Below are positions 45,039-54,082 of a stretch of 64,000 nt of DNA, piece by piece; position 1 is the stretch's first letter, and every line of letters starts with the position of its first letter. The notes beneath the pieces are model-generated. The model had not been told where the DNA came from and made no database searches. It saw nothing but the letters and a program-made list of their open reading frames with translations. Location of the stretch: positions 1-64,000 of the forward strand of contig DATMBG010000045.1 in assembly GCA_035559535.1 (NCBI GenBank). The letters are read 5' to 3'. Source of the stretch: Candidatus Limnocylindrales bacterium (GTDB lineage: Bacteria; Moduliflexota; Moduliflexia; Moduliflexales; JAUQPW01). The translations under genes and the position numbers were made by a program.

Positions 45039-45230
45039 ATGGTTTTACCTACTTTAATATCCCATACCAGATCGGATCAAATTCTCCCCTTTATCCTTTA
45101 CATCGGACCAGATCAATTTCTACCCCTGGCTTCAGCTTTGGGAGCCATAGTCGGTGTCTTATTAATGTGGTGGCACCGTTTTGCCGACCTGGTCCGCAGG
45201 GCCTGGCAATTTTTCACCAAAAAGCAATAA
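45039..45230 (+). CDS. Small single-span membrane protein
   Basis: A 63-residue protein: a polar N-terminus with LYIGPDQFLPL, one hydrophobic helix at about 26-46 (LASALGAIVGVLLMWW), then a basic amphipathic tail (RFADLVRRAWQFFTKKQ). A consensus ribosome site stands ten bases upstream. It precedes two alkaline-phosphatase-superfamily genes; the gap is 91 bases. I recall similar short proteins beside such phosphodiesterases but cannot verify a named family. It may be a membrane tether or regulator for them (inference). Confidence 0.68.
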   Translation: MVLPTLISHTRSDQILPFILYIGPDQFLPLASALGAIVGVLLMWWHRFADLVRRAWQFFTKKQ

Positions 45231-45321
45231 TCTTCGGTCTGGTGTAATCTAAGGTCTTACTGGTTTGCAATTAAGCGAGTAACAGGTTACTGCGAAGTAG
45301 TATTAACGGCTCTGAGGAAAG

Positions 45322-47169
45322 ATGATCAAAAAAGTTATTGTTATCGGGCTTGATGGGTTTGAACCTAAGATCGTAGAATCCATGCTCGCTGCCGGAGAAT
45401 TACCGAACCTGGAGAAATTAAGAAGTCAAGGGGGGTACTCACGGGTTCGCACGACGTATCCGGCTCAAACGCCTGTAGCGTGGTCCACATTTGCCACCGG
45501 TACCAATCCAGGTGGTCATGGAATCTTTGACTTTGTTCGTCGAGATCCTAAAACTTACCTTCCCAATTTCTCCCTCAATCGATATGAACAGAAAAATGCC
45601 TACTTACCCCCTAAGGTGGTGAACCTGCGACGGGGTGTACCGCTATGGGAGCTCCTGTCGGCAGCCGGGATTCCCTCGATCCTGATACGTTTCCCCTGTA
45701 CGTATCCCCCGGATCATATTCGGGGACGGATGTTGGCAGGCATGGGTGTGCCGGATCTACGAGGCGGATTAGGAACCTCAACGTTTTATACTTCCGCCGA
45801 GAACGTGCAGGCCCAGGAAAGTGAGAATGTAATAAAAGTCCAGAGGAATGGAACCGGTCCCTTGACCACCTATCTTATAGGACCCCGTAACCCCAAAACC
45901 CGGTCAAACTTTCAGTTCGAAATCACCATCCGTCTCGAACCCTCTGCAAAGAAGATTATCCTTCAATCCGAGGGACAACCAAAAATACTGGAGGTCTATG
46001 AAGGAAAATGGAGTGATTGGCTTAAAGTAAAGTTCAAAACCGGGTTATTGCAGGGGATACGGGGTATGGTTCGTTTTTATTTGATTCACATAGACCCGGT
46101 GTTTGAACTCTATGCTTCACCGGTCAACTTCGACCCGGAAGGACCCTTATTCCCCATCAGTTCTCCTCCCGAGTATGCCAGGGAGTTGGCCAACAGGTTG
46201 GGAACGTTCTATACTACCGGAATGGTGGAAGATCATGGAGGATTAAACAACGGACGCTTTGACGAAATCGCCTACCTGATGCAGTGTGAAGAGGTACTAC
46301 GGGAACGCGAAAAGATGATGCTCTATGAACTGGAGCGTTTGGAAGAAGGATGGTTTTTTTGTTTGTTTGACACCCCTGACCGTGTTCAACACATGTTTTG
46401 GCGATTCAATGAAAGCGGGCATCCGGCTAATCGAAAGGATGTAACGGCTGACATGAAACAGGTCCTCTCGGAGCACTATCGCGCCTGTGACGCCGTGGTT
46501 GGAAAGGCACTCCAATACGTTGATGATCAAACCCTGTTCATCGTACTCAGTGATCACGGTATGAACAGCTTTCAGCGGGGAATTCATCTGAATACCTGGT
46601 TGTATGACCATGGCTTTTTGGCTTTGCGTAATGGAATTAAACCGGGGAAAGAGGCTGGTGATTTCTTCCGTCATGTGGACTGGGATCACACAAAAGCCTA
46701 TGCGCTGGGTCTGGGAGGTATTTACTTGAATCTGAAGGGGCGAGAAGAAAAGGGGATTGTAGAGGCCCAGGAAGCAGATACCGTGAAGTCTGCTATTATC
46801 CAGGGGCTTACGGGCCTGGGAGATCCGGTTCGAGGAAAAGTGGGCATACGGAGTGTTGTAACCCGAGAGCAGGTCTATAGCGGCCCCTATGCTTCGGAAT
46901 CTCCGGATCTTTTGGTTAACTTTGCCGAGGGTTATCGGGTATCCTGGGTTACGGCACTGGGTGGAATACCTGAAGGACATTTCGAAGATAATACAAAAAA
47001 ATGGGGAGGAGATCATATTATCGATCCCTGTCTGGTTCCTGGGGTATTGTTTATGAACCGGGCGTTTCGTGGGGAAAATGCAAGTCTCATGGATCTGGCT
47101 CCCACCATCCTTGCAGCCTTGGGAGTTCCCAAAGGCCCGGCCATGGAAGGAGAATCTCTGTTGATATGA
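45322..47169 (+). CDS. Alkaline-phosphatase-superfamily phosphodiesterase (NPP-like), complete active site
   Basis: A 615-residue type I phosphodiesterase/nucleotide pyrophosphatase relative without signal peptide. Metal and nucleophile positions are intact: D11 in VIGLDGFEP, T50 in TYPAQTPVAWSTFATG, D-x3-H in DTPDRVQHMFW, D-H in LSDHGMNSF, and the third-histidine region in GGDHIIDP. It should cleave phosphate mono- or diesters; proteins of this type in glycan loci have no settled substrate. Its stop overlaps the start of a paralogue by 4 bases. Confidence 0.87.
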   Translation: MIKKVIVIGLDGFEPKIVESMLAAGELPNLEKLRSQGGYSRVRTTYPAQTPVAWSTFATGTNPGGHGIFDFVRRDPKTYLPNFSLNRYEQKNAYLPPKVVNLRRGVPLWELLSAAGIPSILIRFPCTYPPDHIRGRMLAGMGVPDLRGGLGTSTFYTSAENVQAQESENVIKVQRNGTGPLTTYLIGPRNPKTRSNFQFEITIRLEPSAKKIILQSEGQPKILEVYEGKWSDWLKVKFKTGLLQGIRGMVRFYLIHIDPVFELYASPVNFDPEGPLFPISSPPEYARELANRLGTFYTTGMVEDHGGLNNGRFDEIAYLMQCEEVLREREKMMLYELERLEEGWFFCLFDTPDRVQHMFWRFNESGHPANRKDVTADMKQVLSEHYRACDAVVGKALQYVDDQTLFIVLSDHGMNSFQRGIHLNTWLYDHGFLALRNGIKPGKEAGDFFRHVDWDHTKAYALGLGGIYLNLKGREEKGIVEAQEADTVKSAIIQGLTGLGDPVRGKVGIRSVVTREQVYSGPYASESPDLLVNFAEGYRVSWVTALGGIPEGHFEDNTKKWGGDHIIDPCLVPGVLFMNRAFRGENASLMDLAPTILAALGVPKGPAMEGESLLI

Positions 47170-48623
47170 AAATTTTAGTTATCGGCCTCGATGGGGCTAC
47201 CCCTGAAGTGTTATTCGGAGATGAACGCCTGGATAATTTCCGTCGTTTAATGGAAGCGGGCTGTTATGGTCGCCTGGAGACTGTTATTCCACCCCATAGA
47301 ATCCCGGCCTGGATGTGTATGGCTACCGGCCAGGACCCCGGCTCGTTGGGAACCTGGGGGCTTCAGAAGCCTACCGATAGCTCTCCTAATAATCTGGAAC
47401 CCGTTACCTCAAAACCCATATCGGAACCTTCCATCTGGAACCAGATAGCCCGGGAGGGGAAGCGAACCTGCCTTATCGGAGTACCCCTATGGGATCCACC
47501 CCAAGAGGGAAAGGGTGTTTGGGTAAGTTGTCCTTTACCCCATAAGGGGATTTATACCTATCCGGCGTCGGTAAACGAGCAGATTAGAAAACTGATAGGC
47601 TCCTATCCGGCGGATGTTAAACATTCTCGTTTTTATAAAAAAGACCAGCTCCTGGAGGAGATTTACACCATGAGTCGCAAACATTTCCAGGTGGTCCGAT
47701 ACTTTTTGCAGAACACAGATTGGGATTATTTTCAATGGGTCGAGATCGGACCGGACCGTTTGCAGCATGGTTTTTGGAGATTCCATGATCCACAACCTCC
47801 GCTCCATGAGCCGGGTAATCCCTATCAGGAAGTCATTCGTGATTACTATCTTTACCTGGATCACGAACTGGGAGCCATCCTGGATCTCCTGAGTGAGGAT
47901 ACCCTCATTTTGGTGATTTCGTGTTATGGTGTAAAACGGCTGGAGGGTGGCTTCTGTCTGAATGAGTGGTTGGTAAGGGAAGGCTTACTTGTGCTCAATG
48001 AATATCCCCAAGAGATTACCGCCTTTAACCAGCTCAGTGTGAATTGGGAAAAGACCCTGGTTTGTGGTGAGGGGGGGTATGCGGCAGGTTTATTCTTTAA
48101 CGTAAAAGGACGGGAACCTCGGGGGACTCTCTCCGAAGCGAATTATGAGAAATTCCGGGATGAAATCAGGAGGAAACTCAAAGCTATCTCAAACGACCAG
48201 GGTAAATCCCTGGAAGCAGTTGTCCTTAAGCCGGAAGAGATTTACACAAAGGTAAGGCCTGGAGTTCCTGACCTGTTGGTTCAGTTTGGTGGCTTTTCCT
48301 GGCGTGTGGTGGACAGTGTAGGACACCAGACCCTTTACCTTCAAGGCAATGATCCCCATCTGGATGACTGTAATCATGGGCAATTTGGGAGCTTTATTTT
48401 AGTAGCACCAGATAATCCTCTCCAGGGTGAAATTGAGAAAGTACGCTTACCAGATATGGCACCAACCCTGTTAGAGTTGGGAGGATATTCTGTGCCTTCC
48501 TCCATGCAGGGAAAATCTCTGCGGGCCAATAAGGTATCTAACGCAATAACTGACGAAGGTTTTTCAGCCGAGGAGGAAGAGATCATTCGGGAACGGTTAA
48601 GTGGATTGGGTTACATTGGATAA
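47166..48623 (+). CDS. Alkaline-phosphatase-superfamily protein, probable pseudoenzyme
   Basis: A 485-residue paralogue of the preceding protein. The ATG at 47166 overlaps the upstream stop (ATGA); an earlier in-frame start at 47001 would run 169 bases into that gene and is rejected. D9 in VIGLDGATP, PDRLQHGFW and a CNHGQF histidine are kept. But the nucleophile stretch TPVAW has become RIPAW (threonine lost), and the metal pair LSDHGM has become ISCYGV (both ligands lost). Two metals and the nucleophile cannot be in place, so it is probably non-catalytic: a partner, a sensor or a binding protein for the first enzyme. The open frame and codon use look normal. Confidence 0.85.
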   Translation: MKILVIGLDGATPEVLFGDERLDNFRRLMEAGCYGRLETVIPPHRIPAWMCMATGQDPGSLGTWGLQKPTDSSPNNLEPVTSKPISEPSIWNQIAREGKRTCLIGVPLWDPPQEGKGVWVSCPLPHKGIYTYPASVNEQIRKLIGSYPADVKHSRFYKKDQLLEEIYTMSRKHFQVVRYFLQNTDWDYFQWVEIGPDRLQHGFWRFHDPQPPLHEPGNPYQEVIRDYYLYLDHELGAILDLLSEDTLILVISCYGVKRLEGGFCLNEWLVREGLLVLNEYPQEITAFNQLSVNWEKTLVCGEGGYAAGLFFNVKGREPRGTLSEANYEKFRDEIRRKLKAISNDQGKSLEAVVLKPEEIYTKVRPGVPDLLVQFGGFSWRVVDSVGHQTLYLQGNDPHLDDCNHGQFGSFILVAPDNPLQGEIEKVRLPDMAPTLLELGGYSVPSSMQGKSLRANKVSNAITDEGFSAEEEEIIRERLSGLGYIG

Positions 48624-48672
48624 ATCCATCGGGAAAAATCTTCCTCGGGTCTTACAGGAGACAGATCATAGG

Positions 48673-50493
48673 ATGATGACTCAAGAGAAGAAATCGGTTC
48701 TATCTACCCCCTCTATAGCGCCCGGCAAACTTTTACTTTTGGCAGCCTGGTTTGCATTGGCTACCGGTTTGGGAGAGATTTCGATCCGGGCGGTTCAGAA
48801 ATTCTTCCTGCACCAGCGTATCTACGTAAGCCCACAGGTCGTCTGGATGGCTCCTCTGGCCGATCTGGTTCTCTTTCTACTTTCGGGATCCATCCTCCTC
48901 CTTGTGGCCCGGTTCTGGCCCAGGGCAACCTCTCCGAAGATTGTTGTTTTTATCTTTGCCCTTCTCGGTTTTTCAGGCCCATTGTTATGGTTCCCGAAAC
49001 TGCATATCCTTGCGGCTCTTCTGCTGGCCATCGGCCTTTCTGTGCAAACGGCTCGTCTCCTTGAAAAACATATCTCGACCTTTTACCTCTTCAGCCGGTA
49101 CACCCTGGGAGGAATGTTGGCTGTCGTAATGGCATTGGCCGTTGGTATCAATGAGTGGCAGGTCTTAATAGAGCGTAATGCCCTGGCAAAACTCCCCCCG
49201 GCTCCTCCAGGTACTCCCAATGTCTTATTGATTGTATTGGACACCGTAAGGGCCTCAAGTCTCAGTCTATATGGTTATAATCGACCTACGACCCCCTCCT
49301 TAGAGAAGTTGGCCAAAACCGGTGTGGTCTTTGAAAAGGCCTTTGCAACTTCATCCTGGACCCTTCCTTCCCATGCCAGCCTGTTCACGGCCCGTTATCC
49401 CCATGAGGTTTCGGCAGACTGGCTGAAACCCCTGGATGCGACTTACCCTGTATTGGCTGAAGTTTTCCAGACTTATGGATATGTTACCGCCGGGTTTGTT
49501 GCCAACCTGTTGTATGGAACCTACGAGACGGGCCTTGCCCGCGGCTTTATTCACTACGAAGATTATCCTATATCTCCGGAGATGGTTATTAAGAGTTCGT
49601 GGCTGGCCCGGATCTTTGTAGACAAGCTGAAATTGATCAAAGGAGATACCGATAAACTCGTCTATAAATGGGCCGAAGAAATCAATGAAGATTTTCTGTC
49701 CTGGCTTTCCTGCCATAATTCACGACCCTTTTTCGTCTTTCTCAACTACATGGATGCCCACGCACCCTATCTGCCCCCTAAACCCTTTGATACCCTGTTT
49801 GGACCTAAAAGGCCTCGACCGGATAAATCGGTACGGAGAACCTGGTCTCCTCAGGAGATCCAGGTGGAGAGGGATGCCTATGAGGGTTGTATCGCTTATC
49901 TGGACCATCAACTGGGCTTACTCTTCGACGAATTGCAAAAACGGGGGATACTGGAAAACACTTTAATCGTTATTACCTCCGATCACGGGGAGCAGTTCGG
50001 AGAGCATGGTCTCTTTGATCACGGTAATAGCCTCTACCGGCCGTCGTTACAGGTTCCTCTATTTATTTCCTTCCCGGGACGTGTACCGGCCGGAAGGCGT
50101 GTTCATGAGGCCGTAACCCTGCGGGATATTCCGGCTACTATCCTGGACCTGGTCAAACCGGAAGCCAGCTCTCGCTTTCCCGGACATTCATTGGCTCGAT
50201 ATTGGAAGGGAACCGATAATTCCCACAGTTCCTCTTCTGCTTTACTTTCTGAAATCAGTAAATGCATTAACATGCCCGCATGGCTGCCGGCCTGTAAAGG
50301 AGATATGAAATCACTGGTGACCGATGGTATGCACTATATCAGGAACGGAGATGGTCGTGAAGAACTTTATGATCTTGAAAACGATCCGGCAGAAGAACAA
50401 GATCTTGCTAATTCTGAAGAAGGCCGTCAAAGGCTTGAGGAATTCAGAAGATCCCTTGAAACTATTCTCAGGTCTGACCGATTCCAGAGATAG
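48673..50493 (+). CDS. Sulfatase-family membrane protein without formylglycine motif (paralogue 1)
   Basis: A 606-residue protein from ATG 48673 (AGGAG 11-15 bases upstream); the frame is open back to a GTG at 48601 inside the previous gene. The first 170 residues have four membrane helices; then a sulfatase fold begins with NVLLIVLDTVRA. The place of the formylglycine cysteine or serine is T in WTLPSHASLFTARYP (codon 49360-49362), and the CxPxR arginine is H. Metal ligands remain in ITSDHGEQFGEHG and DHGNSLY. It is therefore more like a phosphodiesterase or phosphotransferase than a true sulfatase. The catalytic domain should lie outside the membrane. Confidence 0.83.
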   Translation: MMTQEKKSVLSTPSIAPGKLLLLAAWFALATGLGEISIRAVQKFFLHQRIYVSPQVVWMAPLADLVLFLLSGSILLLVARFWPRATSPKIVVFIFALLGFSGPLLWFPKLHILAALLLAIGLSVQTARLLEKHISTFYLFSRYTLGGMLAVVMALAVGINEWQVLIERNALAKLPPAPPGTPNVLLIVLDTVRASSLSLYGYNRPTTPSLEKLAKTGVVFEKAFATSSWTLPSHASLFTARYPHEVSADWLKPLDATYPVLAEVFQTYGYVTAGFVANLLYGTYETGLARGFIHYEDYPISPEMVIKSSWLARIFVDKLKLIKGDTDKLVYKWAEEINEDFLSWLSCHNSRPFFVFLNYMDAHAPYLPPKPFDTLFGPKRPRPDKSVRRTWSPQEIQVERDAYEGCIAYLDHQLGLLFDELQKRGILENTLIVITSDHGEQFGEHGLFDHGNSLYRPSLQVPLFISFPGRVPAGRRVHEAVTLRDIPATILDLVKPEASSRFPGHSLARYWKGTDNSHSSSSALLSEISKCINMPAWLPACKGDMKSLVTDGMHYIRNGDGREELYDLENDPAEEQDLANSEEGRQRLEEFRRSLETILRSDRFQR

Positions 50494-50514
50494 GGAGGCG
50501 GAGATACGGAGAAG

Positions 50515-50608
50515 TATGGGAGTATGGGAGTATGGGAGTATGGGAGAATTTACACCCACACTTCCACACTCCCATACTTAAGAACACACTCCCATACCCC
50601 CATACTTA
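50515..50608. repeat. Family C repeat
   Basis: GGGAGTATGGGAGTATGGGA units followed by CACTCCCATACTTAAGAACA and CACTCCCATACCCCCATACT. It ends about ten bases before the GTG start of the next gene, so any original ribosome site there has been replaced by repeat sequence. Confidence 0.82.
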
Positions 50609-50617
50609 AATGCCCCC

Positions 50618-52444
50618 GTGTTAGGATTTTCACTATTGATAGCCATCTGGTTTGGGCTCCTTACCGGTCTACTGGAGGTCGTCCTGCGAACGGTTCAAGG
50701 GTTCTATGTAAGTCGGACCCGGGAAGTAAGTCATGATTTTATCTGGATGTGCCCCCTGGCTAACGCTGGGATCCTTTTTCTCCTGGGACTGGTCATTTTT
50801 TTTGTTAGTCGGTTCTGGCCAAAGCTCAATCTCCTACGTCTTACCATTTTTTTATCCGCACTCTGGGGTTTTATGGACCTGATCATTCTCTACCCAAAGA
50901 TTCATCATTACGCAGCCTTATTGCTTGCTGCGGGTCTGGCTACGCAAACTTTACGCCTGATCTCCCCCCATATGCTTTCTTTTCAGAAGTTAGTTCGTCG
51001 GACCCTACCCTGGATGGGATTGCTGGTCGGAATGCTGGCAATAAGTGTCCAGGGAAAACAGATCCTTGCGGAACGGAGGGCTCTTGCCGATCTGACCCCT
51101 GCTCCTCCCTATGCGCCTAATGTGCTATTCATTACCCTGGATACCGTTCGGGCCAGGAATTTGAGCGTTTATGGTTACTCCCGACCCACTACGCCTCAGT
51201 TGGAGCAGTTAGCCAAAATGGGAGTGGTCTTCGAACGGGCCTTATCCACAGCCCCGTGGACCCTCCCCTCCCATGCCAGTATGTTCACCGGGCGCTTTCC
51301 CGGGGAATTATCTGCCGATTGGTTAACGCCGCTGGATTCAACCTATCCTACCCTGGCCGAATTCTTTAGGGCACGGGGGTATTTGACGGCGGGATTTGTA
51401 GGTAATACCGGCTATTGTAGCTATGAACACGGCCTTGATCGTGGTTTTATACACTATGAAGACTACCGAATATCTCTGGGGCAAACTGTCGCCAGCTCCA
51501 TGTTGACACGAACCATTGCAGATAACTTTAGACTCCGTAGAATTCTTCGTAATGATGAACACCTGAATCGCCAACCGGCCGATCAGATAAATGAGAAGGT
51601 GTTACGTTGGTTTTCCCATAAAGAGCAACGACCCTTTTTCGTGTTCATTAATTATTATGATGCCCATGAACCCTATCTCCCCCCTCCACCCTATGATAAG
51701 ATGTTCGGACCGGGACGGAAGTACGGAAAGTTTAGTCCGTTACATCGTCATAATTGGGAACCTGCGGTCATGCATCGGAAATTATCTCCAGAAGAGGTCC
51801 AGGAAGAAATAGATGCCTATGACGGGGCCATCGCTTACATAGATCATCAGCTTGGGCAGCTTCTCAATGAACTCGGGAGAAAAGGACTGTTGGAGAATAC
51901 GTTGATAATTATTACCTCGGATCACGGTGAAGAATTTGGGGAACATGGGATTTTCGACCACGGCAACAGTCTCTATCTCCCGACGGTGCATGTACCTTTA
52001 CTCATCGTCTTTCCATCCAAAGTGCCTGCAGGCAAGCGTATCCATGAACCGGTTTCCCTTCGGGATCTCGCGGCCACCGTCGTGGACCTGACCAGACTCG
52101 GCGGAGACCCTCACTTCCCGGGTAAATCCCTGGCACGATACTGGAATATGCCAGCTCAAGCTCCCGGCTTAGAGGAAACTCCCCTACTCTCTGAGGTATC
52201 TCGGGTGACCGGTCGTCCGACCTGGTTTCCGGTTAGCCGGGGAGATGTGAAAGCCCTGATATTTAATGGAATGCGCTACATTAAGAATGGGGATGGGGTG
52301 GAAGAACTTTACGATTTTGAAAATGATCCCTGGGAACAACGAAACCTGGCCAACCTGGAAGAGAGTTCCCAAATCCTTAACCAGTTTAGAGCCCTTCTGG
52401 AGAAGATTCTTAAATCCGAAGCCCGAAGTCAGAATTCCGGATGA
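50618..52444 (+). CDS. Sulfatase-family membrane protein without formylglycine motif (paralogue 2)
   Basis: A 608-residue protein clearly duplicated from the previous one: the same four N-terminal helices, VLFITLDTVRARNLSVYGYS, WTLPSHASMFTGRFP (threonine codon 51260-51262), ITSDHGEEFGEHG and the same C-terminal YIKNGDGVEELYDFENDP. The only in-frame start near the expected N-terminus is GTG at 50618, directly after a family C repeat and without a ribosome site. The N-terminus aligns about 20 residues into paralogue 1, so a few leading residues were probably lost or rewritten by the repeat. Confidence 0.8.
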   Translation: MLGFSLLIAIWFGLLTGLLEVVLRTVQGFYVSRTREVSHDFIWMCPLANAGILFLLGLVIFFVSRFWPKLNLLRLTIFLSALWGFMDLIILYPKIHHYAALLLAAGLATQTLRLISPHMLSFQKLVRRTLPWMGLLVGMLAISVQGKQILAERRALADLTPAPPYAPNVLFITLDTVRARNLSVYGYSRPTTPQLEQLAKMGVVFERALSTAPWTLPSHASMFTGRFPGELSADWLTPLDSTYPTLAEFFRARGYLTAGFVGNTGYCSYEHGLDRGFIHYEDYRISLGQTVASSMLTRTIADNFRLRRILRNDEHLNRQPADQINEKVLRWFSHKEQRPFFVFINYYDAHEPYLPPPPYDKMFGPGRKYGKFSPLHRHNWEPAVMHRKLSPEEVQEEIDAYDGAIAYIDHQLGQLLNELGRKGLLENTLIIITSDHGEEFGEHGIFDHGNSLYLPTVHVPLLIVFPSKVPAGKRIHEPVSLRDLAATVVDLTRLGGDPHFPGKSLARYWNMPAQAPGLEETPLLSEVSRVTGRPTWFPVSRGDVKALIFNGMRYIKNGDGVEELYDFENDPWEQRNLANLEESSQILNQFRALLEKILKSEARSQNSG

Positions 52445-52597
52445 TATGGGATTCTCAAGAAACTTATCCTTTTGGGTTTTTTCATACATCAACCCATTAA
52501 ACTGAACCCTGAGACCCCGAGAAGCTATAAAGTTTGCAGGCTTTGACGAGGCTTTAAGAACGGTAAAAGTAAGGGTTTGAAAGGCTCCCGAGTGCCT

Positions 52598-53947
52598 ATG
52601 AAAGATTCCCCTAGAACATATCAACGACTGACTCTAGTAATCCTTTTGCTTACTCTGGCAGGATCTGGGGTAGGGATAGCGGTACCCGCCGGTTCCGGTT
52701 GGGATTTCGGTAATTTCTATGATACGGGTAGGCGGGTTGTTGCCGGACAGATCCAGGATATATACCATGCAGAACGCCTTATCGGCGGAGAACCTCCCCA
52801 CGGGAAGATGCGTTTTTGGGGAACTCCAATATCTGCCTGGCTTTATGCCCCGCTGGGTTATCTTTCTCCCACCTGGGCTTTGATCGCTTTTAAAATTCAG
52901 AATACCCTTGCCTATTTTATTGCCTTAGGGTTGTTGTATTTTCATAATCGGAGGTTCGTGGGAAATCCTTATTCTTCCACTTTTGATAAAATTCAGTATG
53001 AGCTGGTACAGGCCAGGTTTGTGGCTGTATTTGCTTTCCTGAGTTTGATTTATCAACCCTTCTGGACGGTCTATCGGGTGGGTGGACAGACCACCCCAAC
53101 CCTGTTTTTATTGTTCACTCTGGCCCTCCTGAGTCATACCCAGCTACACCTTTTTTTATCTGCTTTATTTTTAATTCTCGCCTGTCTGATTAAACCCAGT
53201 TTTATTACCGCCCTGATCTTTCTGACCTGTATATCCGGACTTCGATTCTTTGGCTATGTGGTTGCTATATTCTCCCTGATCGGTCTTACTTCTCTCTCCA
53301 CAATGGGATGGAACCTTCACAAAGAATTTCTGATCCTTATGGGCGAAGGGACCCGGAAACTTTCTTCCTGGTTCTATAACAGTTCTTTGTATGTAACCCT
53401 CGACAATTTCAAGATATTCTTACCACCGCAACCCGATTCTTCGTTTCGTTCCATTATTTTCACCCTCTGTTTATTTGGGCTAAAAGCCATCGTCGTCGGC
53501 ACGTTTATTTATCTAATTATTCAAAGCCGTTCTCAAAAATGGTTTCCCACCGCAAGAAGGCACTTCGATTTCCTTATGGCGGTTTCTTTCAGTCTTCTGA
53601 TCTCTCAAGTTGTCTTTGAGCATTACCTGGCACCCCTTTTTCTGTTGCTTATCTATGTGGTGGCTTCCCATCGGTCTTTCAGTCCCGGAGCTATGACTTT
53701 AATCGGCCTTATCTTCCTGTTAGCTGTTGGACAAAACTTGATTTTGATTGATTTTCTTCGTACCCACTTTAAGTGGGACTCTCCTGTAGAACTTCTGCTC
53801 ACAGGTCTCTTTAAGAGTGGGCCTCTTCTTTTAACCCTGATCTTTCTGTGGAAATACTCCAGGGAGTTATTTCAAAGTTATGCTACACAGGCGTGGGCGA
53901 ATTATACCAGATCCGGTAGACGGATCTTTTTGAGCCTGATCCCTTAA
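52598..53947 (+). CDS. GT87-type (mannosyltransferase-like) membrane glycosyltransferase
   Basis: A 449-residue polytopic protein from ATG 52598; a TTG at 52577 adds seven residues. The N-terminal helix is followed by WDFGNFYDTGRRVVAGQIQD, the characteristic first outer loop of GT87 (DUF2029) enzymes, with the aspartate as likely catalytic base. GT87 proteins such as mycobacterial PimE use polyprenyl-phosphate mannose. About ten helices follow. The donor may come from one of the DPM-like enzymes in this locus. Confidence 0.82.
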   Translation: MKDSPRTYQRLTLVILLLTLAGSGVGIAVPAGSGWDFGNFYDTGRRVVAGQIQDIYHAERLIGGEPPHGKMRFWGTPISAWLYAPLGYLSPTWALIAFKIQNTLAYFIALGLLYFHNRRFVGNPYSSTFDKIQYELVQARFVAVFAFLSLIYQPFWTVYRVGGQTTPTLFLLFTLALLSHTQLHLFLSALFLILACLIKPSFITALIFLTCISGLRFFGYVVAIFSLIGLTSLSTMGWNLHKEFLILMGEGTRKLSSWFYNSSLYVTLDNFKIFLPPQPDSSFRSIIFTLCLFGLKAIVVGTFIYLIIQSRSQKWFPTARRHFDFLMAVSFSLLISQVVFEHYLAPLFLLLIYVVASHRSFSPGAMTLIGLIFLLAVGQNLILIDFLRTHFKWDSPVELLLTGLFKSGPLLLTLIFLWKYSRELFQSYATQAWANYTRSGRRIFLSLIP

Positions 53948-53972
53948 CTCCGTTCCTGTAAGAAGGAAGACA

Positions 53973-54005
53973 GGTAGGAGCGAAGGGCCCTTCGCCCCTG
54001 CTCCT
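53973..54005. repeat. Family B palindromic repeat, variant
   Basis: GTAGGAGCGAAGGGCCCTTC is followed by GCCCCTGCTCC, a palindrome centred on GGGCCC with the same GTAGG ... CCTAC-like ends as the other family B copies, slightly decayed. Confidence 0.7.
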
Positions 54006-54082
54006 CAAGGGTGTAAGCGTTTCATCTACATGGGGAAGGGAGTTAAGGGGAGGAGTTGCCCGAAGGGAAACGGTGACAAGTT

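Noticed and set aside
46297-47016. 239-codon antisense frame inside the phosphodiesterase gene
   Set aside because: Long for an antisense frame, but it lies opposite well-conserved catalytic motifs and has no recognisable domain: a shadow of the real gene.
47001-47165. Upstream extension of the second phosphodiesterase
   Set aside because: It lies inside the preceding gene and adds residues before the MKILVIGLDG start typical of the family; the ATGA junction at 47166 fits better.
48673-52444. Calling the two proteins true sulfatases
   Set aside because: The C/S-x-P-x-R site needed for formylglycine is T-L-P-S-H in both.
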